From Lachnospiraceae bacterium (lineage in GTDB: Bacteria > Bacillota > Clostridia > Lachnospirales > Lachnospiraceae), in contig JAQXZD010000120.1 in assembly GCA_029227035.1 (NCBI GenBank), positions 39,295 through 103,294 of the forward strand: a stretch of 64,000 nt of DNA, read 5' to 3'. Below are positions 26,370 through 36,468 of this stretch, in pieces. How positions within the stretch are numbered: the stretch's first letter is position 1; each line of letters starts with the position of its first letter. The notes beneath the pieces are model-generated. The model had not been told where the DNA came from and did no database searches. It worked only from the letters and a program-made list of their open reading frames with translations. The position numbers and the translations under genes were made by a program.

Positions 26370-28430
26370 CTATTTTTCAAACAATTTGGTCCGTTCCCTA
26401 TCTGTCCATTCCACAAACCTGAGCGAATGACCGCCCCAATCCAGATTTTTGACTTCTGCCAGATATCTGTGCCCCTGACAATCAATCAGATAGCCCCGGA
26501 TTTCCTCTGTCTCCTGTATCTTCCGGTATTTACAGCCCTCACAGATCTTGTCCCTTCCAAGCATCTGATAACAGGTCTTACCGATATAATCTTCCTTGGC
26601 ACCCAGAAGCTTTTGCGCCGCACGGTTCATATAACACAGACAGTTTGTCTCCTCGTCCAGAATCGAAACCGCTTCACTCATGGAATCCAGAACCTGTTTA
26701 TAATCAATGATACTTCCCTGCGAGGCTCCGACATTCAGCTCATGATTATCAACCTTCCACTTTTCTTCCTCATTGTGGCTCAGCAGATAACGGTTCGTAA
26801 ACTCCCCGGACTCCAGCGGTCTGCTGAAATAGAAGCCCTGTATCTCTTCCGGTTCCAGATCCGACAGTGTCCGCAGCTCCTCGTAAGTCTCCACGCCCTC
26901 ACACACCACACGGATTTTGCTGCTCTTTGCCAGTTCCAGAATATTGGACAAGAGCTTGTAATTATAAGTACTCAGATGAATATTGTTAACGAAGCAACGG
27001 TCGATTTTAATCTCATCCACCGACAGGCTTTTCAGATAACCCAGGCTGGAATACCCTGTTCCGAAATCGTCCATGGATATCTGTATCCCCCGCTTCCCAA
27101 GTATATCAAAAAGCTGATTGTACCGCGGATAATCCTGAAGCTGCATACTCTCCGTCACTTCCAGTATAATCGCACTTCCCGGTAGATTTTCCTGCTCCAG
27201 CAGTCCAAAGATGAACTGAATCAAATCATTCTGCTCCAGCTGTACATAGGAGAGGTTGATACTCATGCGAAACTGCGGATTGTGTTGTCTCCAGAGCGCA
27301 CACTGATGGATTGCATGTTCCAGAATCCACTTGCCCACCGGGACAATCATTCCGCTCTTCTCCAGAATCGGCACAAACTGCTCCGGAGATACCACGCCCC
27401 GGATGGCGGACTGAAACCGCAGAAGTGCCTCCGCTCCAACCACCTCATAGCCATTCAGCGATACCTGCGGCTGATAGACCAGATAAAAGCCCTTGCAACG
27501 GTTATTGACGCTCTTGTTCAGCTCCTCAATCAGGTCAATCTCCGACAATTTCTTCTCATAGTCCTCCTCAGAGAAAAACACAAGCTGATTTCTTCCGTTC
27601 TGCTTTGCCCGATCCAGAGAACGCTCCGCGTAATTGTACAAGGCATTCACATCTTTGCTGTTCCTTACCGGATAGCGCACCGCCCCCGCAGAAACCGAAC
27701 AGTTCTCCGTCATTCCGTTTTTAATCTGCTCGTAAGTCTCCTTTGCCCGGTTCTCATCATAACCGACAAAATTAACGGCAAAGCGGTCACTGTCCAGACG
27801 ATATACCTGAAACTCCTTGTCCACCCATTTCTCCAGATAAGATGCCAGCCGTTTCAGAAGATAATCACCGAACTCTCTTCCGTACTTGGCATTGATACTC
27901 TTAAAACGATCCACGCCAAATACCATAAGCACACCGCTTTTCTTTGCACTGACAGCCTTCTTCAGATTCCGGTACATCTCTTCCTCCATAAACAGGCAGG
28001 TCAGAGAATCCACCTTGCCAAGAAGTGCCGTGTCAGAGATTCGCCCAAGCATAATAATCGGTTCGCCCTCTTCGTTCTCCAGCACCTTTCCCCGGCAACT
28101 GATCCAGACAAGATTTCCGTTCTTCTCCCGAAGCCGGTACACCAGATTGTGCTTGTGGGACTTTTTCTCCTGAATCTTTCGGATATCCTTCTTCCACTGC
28201 ACCACATCACGCTCGTAAATAATCCTGCTCCACGCTTCCACGCAGCAGGTATTCTCCTTCGAAAGCGAAATGTTATAACGGCTGCTGATGGCCGAATTGG
28301 CAAAATACATCTTCTCTTCCGTCAGGTCTGCCATATACAGATAGTCATCCGTAGTCTCGCTCAGCAATCTGAGGGTTTGCAGATGCTCCCGAATCTCTTC
28401 ATTCTGTATTGTATCCGTTGTCATTCCCAT
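26370..28430 (-). CDS. PAS-GGDEF(degenerate)-EAL-PAS protein, probable c-di-GMP phosphodiesterase
   Basis: A soluble 686-residue protein. A PAS/PAC region comes first (about 20-140, ending VWISCRGKVLENEEGEPI). A GGDEF-like domain (about 145-300) follows, whose active loop reads RLDSDRF instead of GGDEF, so cyclase activity is unlikely. The EAL domain (about 305-560) keeps EALLR, LEVTES, MDDFGTGYSS, KIDRCFV and CEGVET, so c-di-GMP hydrolysis is expected. Unusually a second PAS domain follows the EAL domain (about 585-686) and contains CYQMLGRDKICEGC. The start is either ATG 28430 or 28424; the second has the better spacing from AGGA. It is monocistronic. Confidence 0.9.
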   Translation of the reverse strand: MGMTTDTIQNEEIREHLQTLRLLSETTDDYLYMADLTEEKMYFANSAISSRYNISLSKENTCCVEAWSRIIYERDVVQWKKDIRKIQEKKSHKHNLVYRLREKNGNLVWISCRGKVLENEEGEPIIMLGRISDTALLGKVDSLTCLFMEEEMYRNLKKAVSAKKSGVLMVFGVDRFKSINAKYGREFGDYLLKRLASYLEKWVDKEFQVYRLDSDRFAVNFVGYDENRAKETYEQIKNGMTENCSVSAGAVRYPVRNSKDVNALYNYAERSLDRAKQNGRNQLVFFSEEDYEKKLSEIDLIEELNKSVNNRCKGFYLVYQPQVSLNGYEVVGAEALLRFQSAIRGVVSPEQFVPILEKSGMIVPVGKWILEHAIHQCALWRQHNPQFRMSINLSYVQLEQNDLIQFIFGLLEQENLPGSAIILEVTESMQLQDYPRYNQLFDILGKRGIQISMDDFGTGYSSLGYLKSLSVDEIKIDRCFVNNIHLSTYNYKLLSNILELAKSSKIRVVCEGVETYEELRTLSDLEPEEIQGFYFSRPLESGEFTNRYLLSHNEEEKWKVDNHELNVGASQGSIIDYKQVLDSMSEAVSILDEETNCLCYMNRAAQKLLGAKEDYIGKTCYQMLGRDKICEGCKYRKIQETEEIRGYLIDCQGHRYLAEVKNLDWGGHSLRFVEWTDRERTKLFEK

Positions 28431-28489
28431 TTTCCTATCATTCTTAAATCCTTGGTATGTTTACGCATTTTCCACATAACTTTACTATG

Positions 28490-28518
28490 ATTTTACTATT
28501 TTTGCATATGATATACAA
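28490..28518 (-). promoter_or_regulatory. Promoter of the EAL-domain gene
   Basis: On the minus strand TTGTAT and TAAAAT are 17 bp apart, about 60 bp before the start codon, in the 135-bp gap after the CPBP gene. Confidence 0.5.
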
Positions 28519-28565
28519 GTATTTTCCAATAATTTAAGAAAAATTGGTAATTTTGTCGACAAATC

Positions 28566-29342
28566 TCAACTTTCTTCTTTCGCCAGATATCGCCACAAAA
28601 GAACCGTCCCCACCGCTAGAAGGGCTATGGAAATTCCCCAGGAAAATGCATCTTTCTGCACGGTGTTCTCAAGGATTCCCGTCTCCGTGCGAAGCACCGC
28701 AATCAGATTCGCCGTCATATGACCGATAACCGCCGGATACACCTTGTTCACTTTATCCATCAAAAGTGCCAGAACCATTCCCAGAAGCAGCGCATATATA
28801 AACTGCACAATATTAAAATGAATAGCGGCAAAAATCAGGGACGACAAAACCACAGCCGGAAGCTTTGGCATCATTCCTCTCAGCCGTCCAAAGATAATTC
28901 CGCGAAATACCAGTTCCTCCAGAATCGGCGTAAACACCGCAGAGCTGATTAACTCCAATGCCAGGGTACTGCCGTAAAAGCCCGCATTTGCCTCCCGGTA
29001 CCCCTCGGAGATCTCCACCAGAGGCGTCATGGAAATGATATTATTGAGCGCAATGCTAAAACATAAGACCATGCCAACAACCAGAAGGATCTGCGCAGCT
29101 TTCTTCCCGGAAAACTGCGGCTTCGTATTCGCAATCCCCCTGAGCGCCTGATCCTGCCTGTAAAACGGCAGCATAAACGGCAGCGTCACCAGCGTCGAAA
29201 TCAACTGACACAGGACATAATGCTCCTTACCGCTTCCAAACACCCACTGCGCCAGTACCATAGTCACAAGCATTACCGCATAATAAAACAAAAACGGATA
29301 TACAATACTCCATACCTTTACGGCAGGACTCTGCTGATTCAT
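28566..29342 (-). CDS. CPBP family intramembrane metalloprotease (Abi-type)
   Basis: A 258-residue protein with about seven or eight membrane helices. The CAAX/CPBP motifs are present: EELVFRG (EExxxR) and, about 35 residues later, FAAIHF (FxxxH), with a later conserved N region (IGHMTANL). Such proteins are intramembrane proteases involved in peptide processing or bacteriocin self-immunity, or are unassigned. It follows the HAD gene by 7 bp, at the end of the parE-parC-HAD operon. The substrate is unknown. Confidence 0.88.
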   Translation of the reverse strand: MNQQSPAVKVWSIVYPFLFYYAVMLVTMVLAQWVFGSGKEHYVLCQLISTLVTLPFMLPFYRQDQALRGIANTKPQFSGKKAAQILLVVGMVLCFSIALNNIISMTPLVEISEGYREANAGFYGSTLALELISSAVFTPILEELVFRGIIFGRLRGMMPKLPAVVLSSLIFAAIHFNIVQFIYALLLGMVLALLMDKVNKVYPAVIGHMTANLIAVLRTETGILENTVQKDAFSWGISIALLAVGTVLLWRYLAKEES

Positions 29343-29349
29343 ACCACAA

Positions 29350-30000
29350 TCACCCTTTCCGAATCAGTTCCGGGAGTTCTCTCATATCATCACAGATGCC
29401 TGCAATCCCGGCTTCCTTCATCTCTTCCAGATCTCCAAAACCATAGGTCACAGCGATACAGCGGACGCCCACCTGCCGGGCTCCCTCCACATCAAAAATG
29501 GTATCGCCGATCAGACAGGTTTCCTCCTTGGGAACGTCTTGCCAGCGCCGAAACACCTCATTCAAAACCTCTTCCTTGGTATCCCTGGTTCCGTCAACGG
29601 CAGCTCCCGCCACATTGTCAAACAATTCCAGAATTCCGAAATGCTCCAGAATCCGTTTGCAGGCGTCCTCCGGCTTGGAGGATGCCATGCCGATCCGATA
29701 CCCTTCTTCCTTCAGGGTTTTGATGCACTCTTCCACACCCGGATACAGGCTGCATTCATAAATTCCCGTCTTATTGTAACGCCCTCTGTATACCTGCACC
29801 GCCTCATATGCCTGTTCCTCCGAAAAATCATAATATTTCCGGAAACTTCCCGCAAGCGGCGGTCCGATAAACTTATGCAGCTTTTCCATATCGGTTTCCA
29901 CAATGCCAAAATGCTCCAGCGTATGAAGAATGGACTTGATAATTCCCTCCGAGGAATCAATCAGCGTTCCGTCCAGATCAAAAAGTACTGCTTTTATCAC
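29350..30000 (-). CDS. HAD family hydrolase (phosphoglycolate-phosphatase-like)
   Basis: A 216-residue HAD enzyme. Motif I is FDLDGTLIDS with both Asp, motif II lies near GMASSKPE, and motif III/IV is CLIGDTIFDVEGARQVG. The cap inserted after motif I is the helical C1 type of the Gph/PgmB group. It overlaps the parC stop by 4 bp, so the two are coupled. The substrate is not predictable; phosphoglycolate or another sugar phosphate is likely. Confidence 0.88.
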   Translation of the reverse strand: MIKAVLFDLDGTLIDSSEGIIKSILHTLEHFGIVETDMEKLHKFIGPPLAGSFRKYYDFSEEQAYEAVQVYRGRYNKTGIYECSLYPGVEECIKTLKEEGYRIGMASSKPEDACKRILEHFGILELFDNVAGAAVDGTRDTKEEVLNEVFRRWQDVPKEETCLIGDTIFDVEGARQVGVRCIAVTYGFGDLEEMKEAGIAGICDDMRELPELIRKG

Positions 30001-32228
30001 TTTTTTACTCCCTTCGTATCACGGTTTCCCACATGCAGCCGGTTCAGAGCAATCATTTTGCCCTTTACCTCCACCTCTTTATTCGCCCCATCTCTCAATA
30101 CATAGATATTCTTCAGCTCATCCTCCGCGCCAAGCTTCATTCCCCGGACGCCCACAGCCGTCTTTTTCTTCTGCGGAATCTGTTCCATGTCAATCCGCAA
30201 AAACATATCCTTTTTCGAACACATCACAAGTGTGTCATTCTCTTCCACCGTGCTGACGGTAAGCACTTCATCTCCCTCCGACAGCTTGGTTGCAGCCGTG
30301 GTCCGCTTGGAAACAACAAATTCTGCACCGTCCACAAGCTTTAACATCGCCTGCTTCGTTCCAAACACCAGCCTGTGGGTACTTACCTCTTCCAGACTGG
30401 AGACATAGATAAAGCTCTCCTCCTTACTGTCGTAATTGCATACATTATCAATCGGCGTACCCTTGTCCCGGAATTTGCCGTATGGCAGATCCAGCACTTT
30501 GATGAGATGCATCTGTCCCTTATCTGTAAAAACACAGATTTTGTCCGTATTCTTACAGGTAAACACATACCGGTTCTCCGCATCTGCCGTCTCCCGGTTT
30601 CGCTCATAGACCGAGGTATCTACTGTCTTTGCATACCCGAAACGATCCATCAGGAATACCACATCCTGCTCTTCGATTTTCTTCTCTGCAACCACAGCCT
30701 CCTTCAGATTTGCAATCTCGGTTCTTCTCTCTCTGCCGTATGCTTTCTTAAAGGACTGCAGCTCCTTGATGATCACTTTTGCCATGGCAGAACGATGCTC
30801 TAAGATATCTTCATACTTACTGATGTTCTCAATGGTCTCATCATGCTCTTTCATAAGTGCTTCAATCTCCAGACCGATCAGCTTCTGCAGGCGCATCTCC
30901 AGAATCGCCTGTGCCTGACGCTCCGTAAAATGAAGCTGCTGTGCCATAATTTTGGAGGATGGATTTTTAAACTGGATATTGTCCGTATTGCCCTCGATCA
31001 GACAGGCTTTTGCATCCTTGACATTACGGCTTCCCCGCAGGATTTCAATAATCAGATCGATAACATTGCAGGCACGGATTAATCCCTCCTGAATCTCCTT
31101 CTTGTCCATCTCCTTGGCAAGCAGTGTCTGATATTTTCTGGTGGCAATCTCATACTGAAACTTCACGTGATGCTTAATAATGGAGATCAGTCCCATGGTC
31201 TCCGGCTTTCCGTCCGCAACCGCCAGCATATTGACACCAAAAGTATCCTCCAGCTTTGTCTTCTTATACAGAAGGTTCTCAAGTGCTTCAATATCTGCAC
31301 CCTTTTTCAGATCCAGCACAATCCGGATTCCCTCCTTGGAAGACTGGTTGGTGATATCCACGATATCCGTCGTTGCCTTCGTCTCCACAAGGTTATAGAT
31401 ATCGTTTAAGAATTTTCCGATATTGGCGCCAATCATGGTATATGGAATCTCCGTGATTACCATCCGCTCCTTGCCACCTTTTCCCTTCTCAATCTCCACC
31501 TTGCCGCGAATTTTGATTTTTCCTGTACCGGATTCATAAATGGCTGGAAGATCGTCCTTGTTGGCGATGATTCCTCCGGTCGGAAAATCCGGTCCCTGAA
31601 TATACGTCATCATCTCCGCCGTATTGATGTCCGGGTTCTTCATATAGGCAATGACTCCGTCAATCACTTCCGCAAAATTATGAGGTGGAATCGAAGTTGC
31701 CATACCAACCGCAATTCCCTCCGCTCCGTTAATCAGAAGATTCGGAACCTTCACCGGCAGTACCGCAGGCTCCTTCTCCGTCTCGTCAAAGTTCGGCACA
31801 AAATCCACCACATCTTTGTCCAGATCCGCAAGGTACGCTTCCTGCGTCACTTTCTGCAGGCGCGCCTCGGTGTATCGCATTGCCGCTGCACCGTCTCCCT
31901 CAATGGAGCCAAAGTTACCGTGTCCGTCCACAAGCGGCAGTCCCCGCTTAAAATCCTGCGCCATCACGACAAGCGCTTCATAGATGGAAGAATCTCCGTG
32001 CGGATGATACTTACCCATGGTATCGCCCACGATACGCGCGCTCTTACGGTACGGCTTGTCAAAACGTATGCCAAGCTCGTACATATCATAAAGCGTTCTG
32101 CGCTGTACCGGTTTTAAACCATCCCGCACATCCGGGAGTGCTCTTGCCACAATTACGCTCATCGCATAGTCAATATAAGATTTCTGCATCAGCTCCGAAT
32201 ATTCGGTCCGTATGATACTCTGTTCCAT
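29997..32228 (-). CDS. parC: DNA topoisomerase IV subunit A (ParC-type)
   Basis: A 743-residue type IIA topoisomerase breakage-reunion subunit. The catalytic Tyr region is AAAMRYTEARL, and the DNA gate is KYHPHGDSSIYEALVVMAQD. In that gate the quinolone positions are Ser and Glu, as in wild-type ParC (GyrA usually has Asp at the second). The C-terminal beta-pinwheel lacks a QRRGGKG GyrA box, so a decatenase rather than a negative supercoilase is favoured. A gyrA paralogue would be expected elsewhere. It starts 11 bp after parE. Confidence 0.85.
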   Translation of the reverse strand: MEQSIIRTEYSELMQKSYIDYAMSVIVARALPDVRDGLKPVQRRTLYDMYELGIRFDKPYRKSARIVGDTMGKYHPHGDSSIYEALVVMAQDFKRGLPLVDGHGNFGSIEGDGAAAMRYTEARLQKVTQEAYLADLDKDVVDFVPNFDETEKEPAVLPVKVPNLLINGAEGIAVGMATSIPPHNFAEVIDGVIAYMKNPDINTAEMMTYIQGPDFPTGGIIANKDDLPAIYESGTGKIKIRGKVEIEKGKGGKERMVITEIPYTMIGANIGKFLNDIYNLVETKATTDIVDITNQSSKEGIRIVLDLKKGADIEALENLLYKKTKLEDTFGVNMLAVADGKPETMGLISIIKHHVKFQYEIATRKYQTLLAKEMDKKEIQEGLIRACNVIDLIIEILRGSRNVKDAKACLIEGNTDNIQFKNPSSKIMAQQLHFTERQAQAILEMRLQKLIGLEIEALMKEHDETIENISKYEDILEHRSAMAKVIIKELQSFKKAYGRERRTEIANLKEAVVAEKKIEEQDVVFLMDRFGYAKTVDTSVYERNRETADAENRYVFTCKNTDKICVFTDKGQMHLIKVLDLPYGKFRDKGTPIDNVCNYDSKEESFIYVSSLEEVSTHRLVFGTKQAMLKLVDGAEFVVSKRTTAATKLSEGDEVLTVSTVEENDTLVMCSKKDMFLRIDMEQIPQKKKTAVGVRGMKLGAEDELKNIYVLRDGANKEVEVKGKMIALNRLHVGNRDTKGVKK

Positions 32229-32239
32229 AATTTCCTCTC

Positions 32240-34153
32240 CTATACGTCAAGAATTGCATCATTCGCATGCTCATAGATAAATGCCTTACGCGGCGGCACA
32301 TCCGTTCCCATCAGCATTGCCGTCACATCCGACGCCATCCTGCCGTCCTCAATCTCTACCCTCTTCATCACACGGGTTTCCGGATTCAGCGTGGTCTCCC
32401 AAAGCTGCTCGGCATCCATCTCTCCAAGTCCCTTGTATCTCTGCAAGGTAAAGCTTCCGGTATGCGTCTTTCTGTATTTTTCCAGCGCCGCATCATCATA
32501 CAGGTACTCTTCCTTCCCCTTGGACGGAATCACCTTGTAAAGAGGCGGCATCGCCACATAGACATGCCCCTCAAAAATCAGTTCCGGCATAAAGCGGTAA
32601 AACAAGGTCAGAAGCAGCGTGGAAATGTGCGCTCCGTCCACGTCGGCATCCGCCATAATGATAATCTTGTCATAGCGCAGCTTTGTAATGTCAAAATCGT
32701 TTCCATAGCCTTCCGAAAAACCACAGCCAAACGCATTAATCATCGTCTTAATCTCCGCGTTCGCCAGCACCTTGTCTATGCTCGCCTTCTCCACATTCAG
32801 AATCTTACCGCGGATTGGCATAATCGCCTGATACATACGGTTTCTCGCCATCTTTGCGGAGCCTCCGGCAGAATCTCCCTCCACAATAAAGATTTCGCAT
32901 TTTGACGCATCCCGGCTCTCACAATTGGAAAGCTTTCCGTTTGAATCAAAGGAAAACTTCTGCTTGGTCAAAAGATTCGTCCGCGCTTTTTCTTCCGCCT
33001 TGCGGATTTTGGCAGCTTTTTCGGCACAGCCGATTACCGTCTTTAAGACCTCCAGATTCTTGTCAAAGAAAAGCGGAATCTCGTCGGAAGTCACCTTTGC
33101 GGTGGCACGGCTGGCATCCTGATTGTCCAGCTTTGTCTTAGTCTGTCCTTCAAACCGCGGATCCGGATGCTTGATGGAAATAACCGCAGTCATGCCGTTT
33201 CGCACATCAGCCCCATTGAAATTGGCATCTTTTTCTTTCAGTATGCCAAGCTCTCTGGCATAGGAATTGATGATGGTGGTAAAAGCCGTCTTAAATCCGG
33301 TCAGATGGGCACCACCCTCGGAATTGTAGATATTATTGCAAAAACCAAGAATATTCTCGTGGAACTCTCCGGTATACTGGACTGCAGCCTCCACTTCAAT
33401 TCCTTCACTCTCTCCCTTAAAATAAATTACGTCATGAAGGACTTCCAGATTGTTGTTCAAATCCTTGACAAATCCCACGATTCCGTCCGGCTCATGAAAT
33501 TCAATATGCTCCGGTTCCGCCTTGCGCCTGTCTTCATAGACAATGGTGAGGGCCGGATTCAGATATGCCGTCTCATGCATACGGCTTTTTACCTCATCCT
33601 CCTTGAACCTTGTCTTCTCAAAAATCTCCGGATCCGGAAGAAAATTGATCTTTGTTCCTGTCTTTTTGGTCTTTCCGATGGTAGGAAGCAGACCTTTCTC
33701 CAACTGCACCACCGGCTTTCCCTTCTCGTAGCGGTCATGGTGAATCAGACCACCCTGGCTGATTTCCACATCCATATAGGAAGAAAGTGCATTGACAACG
33801 GAGGAACCCACTCCGTGCAGACCACCGCTGGTCTTATAGACACTGCTGTCAAATTTTCCTCCCGCATGCAGGGTTGAGAATACCACACGCGCCGCCGACA
33901 CGCCTTTGGCATGCATTCCCACCGGAATTCCTCGTCCGTTATCCTCCACCGTACAGGAACCATCCGCCTCCAGAGTCACCCATATGGTATCACAGGCTCC
34001 CGCCAGATGCTCGTCCACCGAATTGTCCACAATCTCATAAATCAGGTGGTTCAGTCCTTTTGTCGTTACACTTCCAATATACATACCCGGTCTCTTCCGG
34101 ACCGCTTCCAGTCCCTCCAGAACCGAAATACTGCTTGCATCATACTTTGCCAT
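32240..34153 (-). CDS. parE: DNA topoisomerase IV subunit B (ParE-type)
   Basis: The 637-residue ATPase subunit. GHKL motifs are IYEIVDNSVDEHLAG, VEDNGRGIP and GLHGVGSSVVNALS. TOPRIM motifs are EGDSAGGSA and IIMADADVDGAHI, and the C-terminal block is RYKGLGEMDAEQLWETTL. The pairing with the ParC-type subunit and separation from any dnaA/recF context support topoisomerase IV, though ParE and GyrB cannot be fully separated by eye. It begins 3 bp after the PucR-type regulator stop. Confidence 0.85.
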   Translation of the reverse strand: MAKYDASSISVLEGLEAVRKRPGMYIGSVTTKGLNHLIYEIVDNSVDEHLAGACDTIWVTLEADGSCTVEDNGRGIPVGMHAKGVSAARVVFSTLHAGGKFDSSVYKTSGGLHGVGSSVVNALSSYMDVEISQGGLIHHDRYEKGKPVVQLEKGLLPTIGKTKKTGTKINFLPDPEIFEKTRFKEDEVKSRMHETAYLNPALTIVYEDRRKAEPEHIEFHEPDGIVGFVKDLNNNLEVLHDVIYFKGESEGIEVEAAVQYTGEFHENILGFCNNIYNSEGGAHLTGFKTAFTTIINSYARELGILKEKDANFNGADVRNGMTAVISIKHPDPRFEGQTKTKLDNQDASRATAKVTSDEIPLFFDKNLEVLKTVIGCAEKAAKIRKAEEKARTNLLTKQKFSFDSNGKLSNCESRDASKCEIFIVEGDSAGGSAKMARNRMYQAIMPIRGKILNVEKASIDKVLANAEIKTMINAFGCGFSEGYGNDFDITKLRYDKIIIMADADVDGAHISTLLLTLFYRFMPELIFEGHVYVAMPPLYKVIPSKGKEEYLYDDAALEKYRKTHTGSFTLQRYKGLGEMDAEQLWETTLNPETRVMKRVEIEDGRMASDVTAMLMGTDVPPRKAFIYEHANDAILDV

Positions 34154-34156
34154 TTC

Positions 34157-35263
34157 CTACTCTCCTTTTTCCGCACTCTGATTTTTCATGTGCGCAATTA
34201 CCATCACAGCAATCCGGAAAGTCATTGCATCATCAAAAGTCCTGATATCCAGTCCGATTGCCTTCTCAATCCGCTCCAGGCGGTACACCAGCGTATTCCT
34301 GTGTACATATAACTGTCTTGCTGTCTCCGATATATTCAAATTGTTCTCAAAGAACTTATTAATGGTCGTCATAGCCTCTTCATCCTCCAGAATATCCGGA
34401 ATCCTGTCTCCGAATATCTCCTGAATGAACATCTTGCACAGACTCATCGGAAGCTGATAAATCAGTCTTCCGATTCCAAGCTTTCCGTAAGATATGGTAT
34501 CCAGTCCTGCGTAGAATACCCGTCCCACTTCCAATGCCAGTTTTGCCTCCTGATAAGACTGGGCAATCTCCGGAAGCTGCTCCACCACGCTTCCGTAACC
34601 GACACGCACACGGATCATAGCCTCCATATGCAGATTGTCCGCCAGACGGCTTGCGGTCTGCCGAAGCGCTTCCTCTCTCTCTTTTTCCGCAATATGCGAG
34701 ACATCCTTGACCAGAATCACACTGTGGCGATCCACTCCCGTCACAAAATCTCCGGCGTGGATATTCGCCAGATTACGAACCAGTTCCATGACCACTTCGT
34801 TATTTTTCTTTCCCGTATCAATCACGAACACCACCCGCGGCGCCTCATGAATATGATGCTTCTTTGCCTTGGAAAAAATATCAACCATCAGCATATTTCC
34901 AAGCAGAATGTTGCGGATAAAGCCGTTCCTGTCAAAATGCTCCGCAAAGCCTACCACCAGATTGCGTATCTGGCACACCGCCATCCCCGCATAGACTTCG
35001 TCCTCTTTTCCTTTTATCCGGCAGACCAGAATATATTCACATTCCCCATCTGCCATAATCTTGCAGAGATTATACTGCCCGATGGTCTCCTTCTCTTCCA
35101 TCGAGCCTGCAAAATCCAGGACTGCCGCCTCCAGTTCTCCGGTAAGCTCCATCTCCGTGGTCTGCACCACAAATTTGCCTTTTGCAGTATACAAAGCCGT
35201 ATCCATGCCGCTAATCTCTTTGATTTCATTTAGCGAATTCTGCAGTTTCTGATTCGACAGCAT
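34157..35263 (-). CDS. PucR/CdaR-type transcriptional regulator
   Basis: A 368-residue protein. The N-terminal half is the sugar-diacid/PucR sensory region, the middle a GGDEF-like degenerate fold (VTGVDRHSVILVKDV). The C-terminus is the PucR helix-turn-helix FFENNLNISETARQLYVHRNTLVYRLERIEKAIGLDIRTF. Members respond to small metabolites and usually activate neighbouring catabolic genes. Here it sits directly in front of parE with a 3-bp gap, so co-transcription with topoisomerase genes is implied, which is not an obvious functional link. The ligand is unknown. Confidence 0.87.
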   Translation of the reverse strand: MLSNQKLQNSLNEIKEISGMDTALYTAKGKFVVQTTEMELTGELEAAVLDFAGSMEEKETIGQYNLCKIMADGECEYILVCRIKGKEDEVYAGMAVCQIRNLVVGFAEHFDRNGFIRNILLGNMLMVDIFSKAKKHHIHEAPRVVFVIDTGKKNNEVVMELVRNLANIHAGDFVTGVDRHSVILVKDVSHIAEKEREEALRQTASRLADNLHMEAMIRVRVGYGSVVEQLPEIAQSYQEAKLALEVGRVFYAGLDTISYGKLGIGRLIYQLPMSLCKMFIQEIFGDRIPDILEDEEAMTTINKFFENNLNISETARQLYVHRNTLVYRLERIEKAIGLDIRTFDDAMTFRIAVMVIAHMKNQSAEKGE

Positions 35264-35295
35264 AATCTCTCCTCCAAAATACCTTTCAACTCAGA

Positions 35296-35325
35296 AAACC
35301 GGGTGTAAATAATCACACCCGGTTT
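35296..35325 (-). terminator. Terminator after the msmK-type gene
   Basis: AAACCGGGTGT and ACACCCGGTTT form a perfect 11-bp stem around an 8-base loop, followed on the minus strand by TTCTGAGTT. It separates the ABC ATPase from the regulator. Confidence 0.7.
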
Positions 35326-35355
35326 CATAATTTACAACTATTTAATTTTAGCGGA

Positions 35356-36468
35356 CTAGTTGGTAATTGTCAATTCTGTTTCCTTATCAAATACGTGAAT
35401 CTTATGCGGGTCAATTGCCAGCTTAATATGATCACCGTAACGTGCCGGAGTATCAGAATCAACCTTTGCAGTCATATTTGCACCTGCTACTGAGAAGTAC
35501 AGTAATACTTCTGCACCCAGAAGCTCATATCCTGTTACATCAGACTCGATAACGCAATCGTCATGGTTCTGAATCATCTCTTCCTTGTCAGAGATATCCT
35601 CAGGTCTGATACCGAAGATAACCTTCTTTCCGTTGTAGCCGCCGTCTGCAAGCTTCTTGGACTTCTCTTCCGGAAGAGTTACAGAGTACTCGCCGAACTT
35701 CAAAGTTGCCTGGCTTCCGCTCACGCTGCAATCTGCCTCGATAAAGTTCATCTGCGGAGATCCGATAAATCCTGCAACGAACAGGTTGTTTGGCTGATTG
35801 TAAAGCTTCTGCGGAGAGTCAACCTGCATGATGACACCATCCTTAAGTACAACGATTCTGGTTCCGAGTGTCATAGCCTCTGTCTGGTCATGTGTTACGT
35901 AGATGATGGTAGCACCCAATCTGTTATGTAAAGATGCAATCTCAGATCTCATCTGTACACGAAGCTTTGCATCCAGGTTGGATAACGGCTCATCCATCAG
36001 GAACACCTTAGGATTACGAACGATTGCACGTCCCATGGCAACACGCTGTCTCTGTCCACCGGAAAGAGCCTTCGGCTTACGATCCAGGAGCTTCTCCAGG
36101 TCAAGAATTCTTGCAGCCTCTTCAACCTTTGCCTTAATCTCATCCTTTGGTACTTTTCTTAACTTAAGACCAAAAGCCATATTGTCAAATACTGTCATAT
36201 GAGGATACAGAGCGTAGTTCTGGAATACCATTGCGATATCTCTGTCCTTCGGCTCTACATCGTTCATTACCTTACCGTCGATAATCAGCTCTCCGGAAGA
36301 AATCTCCTCCAGACCTGCGATCATACGAAGTGTTGTTGACTTTCCACATCCGGACGGTCCAACGAAGATGATGAACTCCTTATCTTCTACATCCAGATTA
36401 AAATCCTTAACTGCCTCAAATCCATTCGGGTATACTTTGCAGACATTCTTTAATGATAAACTTGCCAT
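35356..36468 (-). CDS. Sugar ABC transporter ATP-binding protein (MsmK/UgpC type)
   Basis: 370 residues, the CUT1 importer ATPase family. Walker A is [10 protein letters not shown], the Q-loop lies in [14 protein letters not shown], the signature is [14 protein letters not shown], Walker B is [13 protein letters not shown], and H-loop is [11 protein letters not shown]-terminal TOBE/OB regulatory domain (about 240-370) includes FGIRPEDI. There are no permease or binding-protein genes next to it. It is therefore probably a shared ATPase serving several carbohydrate importers, as MsmK does in streptococci. A good ribosome binding site (TAGGAGGA) precedes the ATG. Confidence 0.92.
   Translation of the reverse strand: MASLSLKNVCKVYPNGFEAVKDFNLDVEDKEFIIFVGPSGCGKSTTLRMIAGLEEISSGELIIDGKVMNDVEPKDRDIAMVFQNYALYPHMTVFDNMAFGLKLRKVPKDEIKAKVEEAARILDLEKLLDRKPKALSGGQRQRVAMGRAIVRNPKVFLMDEPLSNLDAKLRVQMRSEIASLHNRLGATIIYVTHDQTEAMTLGTRIVVLKDGVIMQVDSPQKLYNQPNNLFVAGFIGSPQMNFIEADCSVSGSQATLKFGEYSVTLPEEKSKKLADGGYNGKKVIFGIRPEDISDKEEMIQNHDDCVIESDVTGYELLGAEVLLYFSVAGANMTAKVDSDTPARYGDHIKLAIDPHKIHVFDKETELTITN

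Noticed and set aside
27282-28490. 402-residue plus-strand ORF
   Set aside because: Antisense shadow of the EAL-domain gene; no recognisable protein features.
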